DNA of 64,000 nt from Onchidella celtica (taxonomy: Eukaryota; Mollusca; Gastropoda; Systellommatophora; Onchidiidae), in assembly GCA_963931925.1 (NCBI GenBank), contig OZ007579.1, positions 48,770,771-48,834,770 on the forward strand, read 5' to 3'. The first letter of the stretch is position 1, and every line of letters begins with the position of its first letter. The notes under the pieces were generated by a model. The model had not been told where the DNA came from, did not search any database, and worked only from the letters and a program-made list of their open reading frames with translations. Positions 23,843-34,442 of this stretch are shown piece by piece. A program made the translations under genes and the position numbers.

Positions 23843-24700
23843 TCAAATCCAGCACTGACAGCAGTCAGCATTTCCCGCTGTTGTTGCTATTTCTTTAAGG
23901 ACATTCCTAATTTCCCTATCACCTAGATTGAGTTTCTTCAGAAGAGAGTACATTATTGAAACAACTAAACCCCTTGCTCCTACTTCCACGGCGAATAATT
24001 TTGACTTCATTCCGCAATTCCTTAGATCTCTCAGGAAGTCCTGGTATTTGGCCACTTAGTATTCGTGCTGATCCCCAGTGTTTGTTTCATATGGGACCGT
24101 TACCTGGATTGGGACATAAGTCTGAGGTTCCTTTGAACCGAGTACAGTGTCTGGTCTCATACCGGAGGTCCTTACCAGCTCAGAATAGTCCTTCCATCCT
24201 TTCTAGACTACTGCAATTTTCCAGTCATTGGCTTCGTCCAGTAACCCGCGTGCAAGGGAATTGCACAGCATGCTGGTGCGGGTATTGCTGGAGGAATGAA
24301 TGCATGTCTTTTTTCTGGGTTTATCAGACTTTTGTCTCTGCCTTTTCTACCTCTGATGCAATGGTCGTTACCAGAATTCCAAGGACAGGATTGTGTCGCC
24401 AGGTGTATCTATCGCAAGCTAATACGACCTTGCACCCAGACAGAATGTGTTGCAACGTCTGTTTCCCACCACGCAGCGGACATTTATCGCTGGTCTCTTT
24501 GCTCCATCAAGAAATTGTTGTCTTTGTGGGCAAGACATCGTATGCACCACGAAGACTGAAAGCCAGCTTCATAGGCACCATATGCAGATGTCGTTCCATG
24601 ACTATGCTCTTTGCAAAGCGCTCTCCCAGTTTGTCCATTGACCTTGCATTCCTTATTACAATGCTTTCCAAACTCTTTTTTCGTCTTCCTCGCATCTGAG
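23843..24700 (-). pseudogene. C-terminal end of R2-like non-LTR retrotransposon pol
   Basis: Reading the minus strand, the region near 24640-24545 encodes LSLRGAYDVLPT-like sequence (SLRGAYDVLPTKT), then at 24480-24420 CPLRGGKQTLQHILSGC, the C-terminal zinc-knuckle region that in related proteins reads CPLCG...H..SGC; the second Cys is Arg here. The frame 24055-23843 gives KYQDFLRDLRNCG, FAVEVGARGLVV and ends ...ADCCQCWI, matching the usual ending EVGARGF...W(I/L)W of R2-type polymerases. Frames are shifted relative to each other. The long plus-strand open frame over the same bases (23956-24699) is its antisense shadow. The reverse transcriptase core is absent. Confidence 0.65.
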
Positions 24701-24991
24701 TATGTGTTCATGAAAAAGAATAATACAATAAATTTACGGACCGTAATCCAGAAAGTCCCGCTGCCTGGTAAAAGTGTCAACTGACTGAACGAAAGGTATA
24801 AATACATCACTGCAGATTGAAATGTCACAGTAACTCGCTGAAGAAGAAAGAAAAACAATTTTTGAAGATTTTTGGGCTCTTCAAAATATTGACATGCAAA
24901 GACAGTTCATACTCATAGTCAAATGTGTACAAAAATCACGATCACAGTAATCAAGCAGAGGCAACAAAAAAAAAAAAAAAACAAATCACGA

Positions 24992-25175
24992 AGAGAGAAT
25001 ACATTCAATTATTCTCTTTTCAAGGTACATTTGCAAGTAAAAACCTGCAAGAAGTTCTTCATACTGTGTTTGGCACAATTCAAAAGCTGACGGCAACAGG
25101 TATAGTGAAAGGTGATGACAGAGGTAAGCACGGTGAGCACAGAACAGTTGGTGAAGACATTGTGACTGGTGTTAA
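24992..25175 (+). pseudogene. N-terminal part of a DUF7869-like transposase-type gene (left of Harbinger)
   Basis: The frame after a possible splice acceptor (TTTTCAAG, 25016-25023) encodes GTFASKNLQEVLHTVFGT and GDDRGKHGEHRTVGEDI. The DRRGKHG..R.V motif precedes the catalytic-like part in a family of animal transposon-borne proteins. The gene stops at 25175, where the Harbinger element enters, and resumes in frame at 39168 once one copy of the TAA duplication is removed. So it was intact across this point before insertion. The family name is from memory; a role as transposase is inferred. Confidence 0.65.
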
Positions 25176-25352
25176 AGGCCTGTGTCCACTATTACGATAT
25201 CAGAATTCTGCGGGAGAAGAAATCAGAAAGTCAGATGCAGAATCTGAACTTTCTGATTTCTGTTCTGATTTCGGAGGTGTGTGTCCACTATTATGATGTC
25301 AGAATTCTGATCAGAATAACACTAACAGCTGTGGCATTTCCTTCTAACCAAA

Positions 25353-25560
25353 ATGGCGTCCGCTGACAGTTCTGACAGTGATGATGACGATTTATTTGAG
25401 ACTGCCAGCCCTTAAACATATCGAATCACGGCAAAAGAAGAAAAAAAAAAGACGCAGTGTATAGGTTCGTCCATGGATTCAGCATCGTGAAAACTCTGGT
25501 GCTTACACCAATCTTTTAAAGGAATTGGTTGCTGAAGACCCCCCCCCCCCCCACATACAC
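25353..25560 (+). pseudogene. Harbinger transposase, 5' coding part before the LTR array
   Basis: ATG at 25353 opens with MASADSSDSDDDDLFET, an acidic N-terminus common in Harbinger transposases. A one-base shift follows, then a Lys-rich run and RRSV, a stop (TAG at 25460-25462 in place of an expected TGG), VRPWIQHRENSGAYTNLL and AEDPPPP at a 16-base C run (25539-25552). The array enters within the TACAC target and the reading continues at 34443. These changes put several breaks in the first exon. Confidence 0.8.
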
Positions 25561-26875
25561 TGTCAGGGTTAGGACTAGAAGTGTCGTGCTGGGTCACGGC
25601 GTGTTTATTTCATGGTCTCGTTGATTTTAGCCAGTGCAAATGTCCTTGAACTATTCTCGTGGACAGTTTGTTTTTGTAACGCTTTTTCTTAGAGATGGAA
25701 AGAAAGTGGGGCAAGATAGAATAAATGGATGGGTTAACAGTGACGGTGCAGTTCTCGACCCCGTGATTTTGATGAATTCTAACAGGGAAGAGAAGGGGTG
25801 AGTAAAAGGGAAATAGTAAATTCGTACATAAAACGTAGAGGGTTGGAGACTTTAGTAAGGGTTTTGATATGTTAATTTGACCTTGGCTGTTACTAGTGCA
25901 AGGCCGTGACCGATTTCCAAGCAGAATCTATTAATACTACGAGCTGAGCTCGAAATGGATGCACCAATCAAATTTGGGCAGTTGGCTGGGGATTTGCAGA
26001 TGGCCGCGCAGTATATAAGCGGAGCCAGTCCTATGTTTCACTACTCCATGCAGAAATATCCTTCTGTGCAGGCAGTCGGCGTGATTCAGCCAGAGAGAAT
26101 CAGAAGATTGTTATAGTCATGTCTATGACCTTGATAGACATTGGAATGAGACCATATGCTTCCCACAAATTATCTACTGCTATTATCTCCGGCTCCCTGA
26201 TCTCGTATCAGGGACCAAGTGTAAGTGTTTGTCTATTGATTCGACGATGAACGTGAAGCTGACCTTAAATTTTCCAGTAGAAGTGCTACCGAAGAATGCA
26301 AGACTACAATGTATTTTAACTTGCAACTAGATCTAGCATGAATGTCTGGTATACACATTTGTAAATTGAAATTGATGTGTCTGGATGAGGCTGGGGATTG
26401 CCAGCCCATCCTAGAGTAGATCTAGATCTAACTTAACTACGTCAGTTGTATTGACGAGTTGATCCTTTATAAGCGGTAGGCACAAATAACTGAGTTAACA
26501 TTGTCGTCTGAGACATTAGAATATTATTTGTTAGATAGTAGGCAGACTATATCTGGAAGATAGATAAGTAATAATTAAATTGTGAATGAGTCAGAATGAT
26601 ATAATCTTTTAGGAATCTAGAGGAGACTTCTAGTGATATATTATTGAATTTTCATTTGATGCTGCTGATGTTGTCCTTTTAATATGTAAGAGCTAGACGA
26701 AATTTGTTAGGGATGTTAAAGTAAATAAATTTGTGGCCCTGCAGGTCCTTGATAAAACTTATTCGAATTGTTATTAGTATATGTGGCATGGTATGGAAGA
26801 ATAATTCCTAAAAACCTCTCGATATTTTAAATGCAGTCGTAACACCAATAATTCCATATAACCCAACTCGTAACA
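25561..26875 (+). repeat. LTR 1 of family B
   Basis: TGTCAGGGTTAGG...CAACTCGTAACA. Differences seen from the other two: GGGTTAACAG at 25736 (others GGGTTAGCAG) and AGGGATGTTAAAG at 26711 (others AGGGATTTTAAAG). A TATA box (TATATAAG) is at 26012-26019, followed 25-30 bp later by CCTATGTTTCACTAC, a likely start. Confidence 0.95.
26012..26019 (+). promoter_or_regulatory. TATA box of LTR family B
   Basis: GTATATAAGCGG in a GC-richer setting, about 450 bp into the LTR, repeated at the same place in LTR 2 (29795) and LTR 3 (33579). It would drive genomic RNA from the first LTR and read-through from the middle one. Confidence 0.65.
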
Positions 26876-29343
26876 CTGGAGAGGGACCCTTAAAGAACTT
26901 AAATAACGCCATGCCATAGGTAAATTATTTTAAAATCTATTGTATTTTTTATTCCATTATTTAATATTGTACTGTTGTAACATTGTGTTTTCAGGTCCTT
27001 TTTATTATAGATTTTAGGCAATTTGTATTAATTTAACATTTTGTTTCAATTTCATATGGTGAACTCAACATCCCATTGACCCGACGACACCGGCGAGGGA
27101 CACTTTTCACCGTACAGATCTACCTGAGACAGAAACGCATTTTTTGGGCTTGGAGCTATGGTTTGAGGATATTTACCATCTGAATTCCTCAAAAACAAAG
27201 TTAAGTGAACCATCTATTAACAGTCTTGAGGAGGGCGACGTACTTTCCGCTCTGTGTGTTTCCAGGCTATTTTACCATTTACTATATGTTTAGTTTAAGA
27301 GCGGGAGGTTGGTTGGGGTCATAGTTTAGCATATCTTCTTTGCCATTTCGAAGGATATTGGAGTGCCTTGGTGGCTATTGATAACTCGGGGGGATTTGCT
27401 TCACTGTGAATAGTTCTATTAGGGATCCATTATTCGTATAGATTGTGACGTTCTTTTACTTCCTTATATTTTTTAGGAAGATGTCTCTCCTGTCTTCTTC
27501 TTAAACTTTCTGTAAAATAGGTTAGGACTTGTAGGGTCTGTTATCGTTCGTTTTGCTTGTAGGTCTTGCGTCTTGTTTGTAATGTACCTCTTTTTATACA
27601 TTCGTTATTTCGTATTTACCTTTTTTGTTTATACTTAATTTTTCTTCCATACCTGACTTCGTTCACGTGTTGTGACACGGTGAGTGAGTTCATGAGTAAT
27701 CTGGGTTAATTGACTGAGGATTTTTATTGAATTGTTGGAACCCGTGCAGTAGCATGCTGCCTGTTCTATGGAGCTTATTAAGCATTATGTATTACCGATC
27801 TCGTCTTTATATTGACGAGCCCCCGAGAGGGCAGTACTAGGCTGCTTAGGGAGGTGACTTTTTTTTTTAGTAGGGATATGTGGTGAATATTGGTGTTATT
27901 TTCGGCTGTGCGGCCGCCCGAGGAGCAAAGAGTTTATTGTCTCATGGGACTTGTTCGTATCAGTATTGAGGTAATGTCATTATAAAAGACACGTGGTATA
28001 TTGAGAGAGAGTTGAACCTTCTTACAGGCATTGTAAGCCCCACAGGGCAGTGTAAGGCCTCAGGGCAGTGTAAGGGCGCAGGCAGTGTAAGACGCGGAGA
28101 TGCAGTGTAAGACCTATGGGCAGTGTAAGGCCGCAGGCAGTGTAAGACCGACGGGCAGTGTAAGACCGACCGGTAAGAAGAGGAATTTTCGCGTTTGAGA
28201 GTTTTTCCAGTGATAACAGAGAACACTGATTCGTCGCGTTGAGAGAGAGATATATTTTTGCAGTGGTAACAGAGGACACTGCGTGGTCGCGTTTTAAGTT
28301 GTGGAGTGGTTTTTTTTTATACCTGATTATGTCTTAGGCTGTCCGCGTTCCGTGGACCAGCTAACGTAACGCCAGTTATGACTATATACCGAGATGACTG
28401 TGACACTTGACGTGTGCATGGCTTGCGTAAAACGCATTAAATTAACTAGCTATCGCCTCGTGCCATCTCATCTATACCGGATTCGATACGGAGATTAAAT
28501 AAATAAATCATATTGTTATTGAATTGAGAAAGTTCTATACTATTGTTGCATTTGAGGCAGCACCACGCGAATTTGAAATGTAAACGTTAAGCTAATTAAC
28601 TTTTCGCCGTTTTTATTTCGGCTTCATTATACGGAAATCCGTTGTAGGACAGACCCACAATTTCATTACTCTATTACAGAGTCTGTCTTATATTGGGGTT
28701 GGATAGTGCTTGTCCCCCTCAATTCTAGACGGTGGATGGATTCACATTTATCTTGTTCATTACTTTATGAACCAGTTTTACAATCCTTTTTTTGTGAATA
28801 TCCTCTTTCCACCAGCGTCATTCCGGACTGTGACCTGAACTTCTGACAAACCTGACGCCCTTGTCAGCGGGTCAATGAGATGGAGACATGGCAAACCAAG
28901 CTACCAGAGCTACTGCTGCCATTGGATACCACAGTATTTTAATTAACAATATATTGTGTGTGAATGTGTATATAAGCAGCAATTATGTGTGTTGACTAGA
29001 TAATTATGAGCCTATTCCTTCAGTAAGGCTTCATTGTTTGATAATAGTTATACTTTAATTCAACAGTATACAGTGATATACTCATTCTTATTATAGATGT
29101 TCCTGAGAATTTTGATTGTGTGCAGTAAGAATGTTTCGATAGAATAGATTCTATAGAACGTGACATCAATAATTGTATGCGTTTTGTCCATCCAATATGC
29201 ACGTTCTTAGTTAGATTTTTTTTTGGTCTCAAGCTTAAGGCTCGTTTTTCTACAGTAGTACTCAAGCCCCTACCACAATAACTTTGGGATTTCTTGGATC
29301 CTATCGTGTAAATTTTTATTAAAATTTTCACTGGGGTGGGGGA
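26876..29343 (+). mobile_element. Internal region 1 of family B array, non-coding
   Basis: It starts CTGGAGAGGGACCC, a primer-binding-site-like sequence one base after the LTR, and ends with the purine tract. An array of about eight GGGCAGTGTAAGGCC-like units lies at 28036-28170, followed by GGTAACAGAGGACACTGCGTGG (28265-28287 region), both shared with elements A and C. No open frame of retroviral type exists; those over the array (27960-28279) are on the minus strand and repeat-derived. Confidence 0.9.
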
Positions 29344-30658
29344 TGTCAGGGTTAGGACTAGAAGTGTCGTGCTGGGTCACGGCGTGTTTATTTCATGGTC
29401 TCGTTGATTTTAGCCAGTGCAAATGTCCTTGAACTATTCTCGTGGACAGTTTGTTTTTGTAACGCTTTTTCTTAGAGATGGAAAGAAAGTGGGGCAAGAT
29501 AGAATAAATGGATGGGTTAGCAGTGACGGTGCAGTTCTCGACCCCGTGATTTTGATGAATTCTAACAGGGAAGAGAAGGGGTGAGTAAAAGGGAAATAGT
29601 AAATTCGTACATAAAACGTAGAGGGTTGGAGACTTTAGTAAGGGTTTTGATATGTTAATTTGACCTTGGCTGTTACTAGTGCAAGGCCGTGACCGATTTC
29701 CAAGCAGAATCTATTAATACTACGAGCTGAGCTCGAAATGGATGCACCAATCAAATTTGGGCAGTTGGCTGGGGATTTGCAGATGGCCGCGCAGTATATA
29801 AGCGGAGCCAGTCCTATGTTTCACGACTCCATGCAGAAATATCCTTCTGTGCAGGCAGTCGGCGTGATTCAGCCAGAGAGAATCAGAAGATTGTTATAGT
29901 CATGTCTATGACCTTGATAGACATTGGAATGAGACCATATGCTTCCCACAAATTATCTACTGCTATTATCTCCGGCTCCCTGATCTCGTATCAGGGACCA
30001 AGTGTAAGTGTTTGTCTATTGATTCGACGATGAACGTGAAGCTGACCTTAAATTTTCCAGTAGAAGTGCTACCGAAGAATGCAAGACTACAATGTATTTT
30101 AACTTGCAACTAGATCTAGCATGAATGTCTGGTATACACATTTGTAAATTGAAATTGATGTGTCTGGATGAGGCTGGGGATTGCCAGCCCATCCTAGAGT
30201 AGATCTAGATCTAACTTAACTACGTCAGTTGTATTGACGAGTTGATCCTTTATAAGCGGTAGGCACAAATAACTGAGTTAACATTGTCGTCTGAGACATT
30301 AGAATATTATTTGTTAGATAGTAGGCAGACTATATCTGGAAGATAGATAAGTAATAATTAAATTGTGAATGAGTCAGAATGATATAATCTTTTAGGAATC
30401 TAGAGGAGACTTCTAGTGATATATTATTGAATTTTCATTTGATGCTGCTGATGTTGTCCTTTTAATATGTAAGAGCTAGACGAAATTTGTTAGGGATTTT
30501 AAAGTAAATAAATTTGTGGCCCTGCAGGTCCTTGATAAAACTTATTCGAATTGTTATTAGTATATGTGGCATGGTATGGAAGAATAATTCCTAAAAACCT
30601 CTCGATATTTTAAATGCAGTCGTAACACCAATAATTCCATATAACCCAACTCGTAACA
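29344..30658 (+). repeat. LTR 2 (middle) of family B
   Basis: 1315 bp, same ends as LTR 1. A private difference is TTTCACGACTCC at 29820-29831 (others TTTCACTACTCC). It serves as 3' LTR of the first unit and 5' LTR of the second. Confidence 0.95.
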
Positions 30659-33127
30659 CTGGAGAGGGACCCTTAAAGAACTTAAATAACGCCATGCCAT
30701 AGGTAAATTATTTTAAAATCTATTGTATTTTTTATTCCATTATTTAATATTGTACTGTTGTAACATTGTGTTTTCAGGTCCTTTTTATTATAGATTTTAG
30801 GCAATTTGTATTAATTTAACATTTTGTTTCAATTTCATATGGTGAACTCAACATCCCATTGACCCGACGACACCGGCGAAGGACACTTTTCACCGTACAG
30901 ATCTACCTGAGACAGAAACGCATTTTTTGGGCTTGGAGCTATGGTTTGAGGATATTTACCATCTGAATTCCTCAAAAACAAAGTTAAGTGAACCATCTAT
31001 TAACAGTCTTGAGGAGGGCGACGTACTTTCCGCTCTGTGTGTTTCCAGGCTATTTTACCATTTACTATATGTTTAGTTTAAGAGCGGGAGGTTGGTTGGG
31101 GTCATAGTTTAGCATATCTTCTTTGCCATTTCGAAGGATATTGGAGTGCCTTGGTGGCTATTGATAACTCGGGGGGATTTGCTTCACTGTGAATAGTTCT
31201 ATTAGGGATCCATTATTCGTATAGATTGTGACGTTCTTTTACTTCCTTATATTTTTTAGGAAGATGTCTCTCCTGTCTTCTTCTTAAACTTTCTGTAAAA
31301 TAGGTTAGGACTTGTAGGGTCTGTTATCGTTCGTTTTGCTTGTAGGTCTTGCGTCTTGTTTGTAATGTACCTCTTTTTATACATTCGTTATTTCGTATTT
31401 ACCTTTTTTGTTTATACTTAATTTTTCTTCCATACCTGAATTCGTTCACGTGTTGTGACACGGTGAGTGAGTTCATGAGTAATCTGGGTTAATTGACTGA
31501 GGATTTTTATTGAATTGTTGGAACCCGTGCAGTAGCATGCTGCCTGTTCTATGGAGCTTATTAAGCATTATGTATTACCGATCTCGTCTTTATATTGACG
31601 AGCCCCCGAGAGGGCAGTACTAGGCTGCTTAGGGAGGTGACTTTTTTTTTTTAGTAGGGATATGTGGTGAATATTGGTGTTATTTTCGGCTGTGCGGCCG
31701 CCCGAGGAGCAAAGAGTTTATTGTCTCATGGGACTTGTTCGTATCAGTATTGAGGTAATGTCATTATAAAAGACACGTGGTATATTGAGAGAGAGTTGAA
31801 CCTTCTTACAGGCATTGTAAGCCCCACAGGGCAGTGTAAGGCCTCAGGGCAGTGTAAGGCCGCAGGCAGTGTAGGACGCGGAGATGCAGTGTAAGACCTA
31901 TGGGCAGTGTAAGGCCGCAGGCAGTGTAAGACCGACGGGCAGTGTAAGACCGACCGGTAAGAAGAGGAATTTTCGCGTTTGAGAGTTTTTCCAGTGATAA
32001 CAGAGAACACTGATTCGTCGCGTTGAGAGAGAGATATATTTTTGCAGTGGTAACAGAGGACACTGCGTGGTCGCGTTTTAAGTTGTGGAGTGGTTTTTTT
32101 TTATACCTGATTATGTCTTAGGCTGTCCGCGTTCCGTGGACCAGCTAACGTAACGCCAGTTATGACTATATACCGAGATGACTGTGACACTTGACGTGTG
32201 CATGGCTTGCGTAAAACGCATTAAATTAACTAGCTATCGCCTCGTGCCATCTCATCTATACCGGATTCGATACGGAGATTAAATAAATAAATCATATTGT
32301 TATTGAATTGAGAAAGTTCTATACTATTGTTGCATTTGAGGCAGCACCACGCGAATTTGAAATGTAAACGTTAAGCTAATTAACTTTTCGCCGTTTTTAT
32401 TTCGGCTTCATTATACGGAAATCCGTTGTAGGACAGACCCACAATTTCATTACTCTATTACAGAGTCTGTCTTATATTGGGGTTGGATAGTGCTTGTCCC
32501 CCTCAATTCTAGACGGTGGATGGATTCACATTTATCTTGTTCATTACTTTATGAACCAGTTTTACAATCCTTTTTTTGTGAATATCCTCTTTCCACCAGC
32601 GTCATTCCGGACTGTGACCTGAACTTCTGACAAACCTGACGCCCTTGTCAGCGGGTCAATGAGATGGAGACATGGCAAACCAAGCTACCAGAGCTACTGC
32701 TGCCATTGGATACCACAGTATTTTAATTAACAATATATTGTGTGTGAATGTGTATATAAGCAGCAATTATGTGTGTTGACTAGATAATTATGAGCCTATT
32801 CCTTCAGTAAGGCTTCATTGTTTGATAATAGTTATACTTTAATTCAACAGTATACAGTGATATACTCATTCTTATTATAGATGTTCCTGAGAATTTTGAT
32901 TGTGTGCAGTAAGAATGTTTCGATAGAATAGATTCTATAGAACGTGACATCAATAATTGTATGCGTTTTGTCCATCCAATATGCACGTTCTTAGTTAGAT
33001 TTTTTTTTGGTCTCAAGCTTAAGGCTCGTTTTTCTACAGTAGTACTCAAGCCCCTACCACAATAACTTTGGGATTTCTTGGATCCTATCGTGTAAATTTT
33101 TATTAAAATTTTCACTGGGGTGGGGGA
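30659..33127 (+). mobile_element. Internal region 2 of family B array, non-coding
   Basis: It is nearly identical to internal region 1, with one base more in the T run near 31645 and small changes such as GTGTAGGACGCGG at 31868 (GTGTAAGACGCGG in the first) and CCTGAATTCG (31435) for CCTGACTTCG. It carries the same GCAGTGT array at 31826-31955 and the same primer-site-like and purine-tract ends. Confidence 0.9.
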
Positions 33128-34442
33128 TGTCAGGGTTAGGACTAGAAGTGTCGTGCTGGGTCACGGCGTGTTTATTTCATGGTTTCGTTGATTTTAGCCA
33201 GTGCAAATGTCCTTGAACTATTCTCGTGGACAGTTTGTTTTTGTAACGCTTTTTCTTAGAGATGGAAAGAAAGTGGGGCAAGATAGAATAAATGGATGGG
33301 TTAGCAGTGACGGTGCAGTTCTCGACCCCGTGATTTTGATGAATTCTAACAGGGAAGAGAAGGGGTGAGTAAAAGGGAAATAGTAAATTCGTACATAAAA
33401 CGTAGAGGGTTGGAGACTTTAGTAAGGGTTTTGATATGTTAATTTGACCTTGGCTGTTACTAGTGCAAGGCCGTGACCGATTTCCAAGCAGAATCTATTA
33501 ATACTACGAGCTGAGCTCGAAATGGATGCACCAATCAAATTTGGGCAGTTGGCTGGGGATTTGCAGATGGCCGCGCAGTATATAAGCGGAGCCAGTCCTA
33601 TGTTTCACTACTCCATGCAGAAATATCCTTCTGTGCAGGCAGTCGGCGTGATTCAGCCAGAGAGAATCAGAAGATTGTTATAGTCATGTCTATGACCTTG
33701 ATAGACATTGGAATGAGACCATATGCTTCCCACAAATTATCTACTGCTATTATCTCCGGCTCCCTGATCTCGTATCAGGGACCAAGTGTAAGTGTTTGTC
33801 TATTGATTCGACGATGAACGTGAAGCTGACCTTAAATTTTCCAGTAGAAGTGCTACCGAAGAAGGCAAGACTACAATGTATTTTAACTTGCAACTAGATC
33901 TAGCATGAATGTCTGGTATACACATTTGTAAATTGAAATTGATGTGTCTGGATGAGGCTGGGGATTGCCAGCCCATCCTAGAGTAGATCTAGATCTAACT
34001 TAACTACGTCAGTTGTATTGACGAGTTGATCCTTTATAAGCGGTAGGCACAAATAACTGAGTTAACATTGTCGTCTGAGACATTAGAATATTATTTGTTA
34101 GATAGTAGGCAGACTATATCTGGAAGATAGATAAGTAATAATTAAATTGTGAATGAGTCAGAATGATATAATCTTTTAGGAATCTAGAGGAGACTTCTAG
34201 TGATATATTATTGAATTTTCATTTGATGCTGCTGATGTTGTCCTTTTAATATGTAAGAGCTAGACGAAATTTGTTAGGGATTTTAAAGTAAATAAATTTG
34301 TGGCCCTGCAGGTCCTTGATAAAACTTATTCGAATTGTTATTAGTATATGTGGCATGGTATGGAAGAATAATTCCTAAAAACCTCTCGATATTTTAAATG
34401 CAGTCGTAACACCAATAATTCCATATAACCCAACTCGTAACA
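33128..34442 (+). repeat. LTR 3 of family B
   Basis: 1315 bp, ending CGTAACA and followed directly by the TACAC duplication. Private differences are CATGGTTTCG at 33178 (others GGTCTCG) and GAAGAAGGCAAG at 33858 (others GAATGCAAG). Confidence 0.95.

Larger units (their letters stand above)
25561..34442 (+). mobile_element. Tandem LTR-retrotransposon array, family B (LTR-int-LTR-int-LTR)
   Basis: Three 1315-bp LTRs (25561-26875, 29344-30658, 33128-34442) alternate with two internal regions of 2468 and 2469 bp. The whole array, not each copy, is flanked by one 5-bp duplication TACAC (25556-25560 and 34443-34447). A purine tract ACTGGGGTGGGGGA ends each internal region, and CTGGAGAGGGACC follows each of the first two LTRs. 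The internal regions have no gag, protease, RT or integrase, so it is non-autonomous. The repeats differ at only a handful of positions, so the array is young. Confidence 0.95.

Noticed and set aside
23956-24699. 247-codon plus-strand open frame, the second longest in the window
   Set aside because: It is antisense to the non-LTR pol remnant; the minus strand carries recognisable motifs (CPLRGGKQTLQH, EVGARG) while the plus frame has none.
27960-28279. Open frames with HC/YTA repeats (also 15628-15891 and 31744-32063)
   Set aside because: They translate the GGGCAGTGTAAGGCC array of the LTR internal regions; frames overlap and shift between copies, so there is no sign of protein selection.
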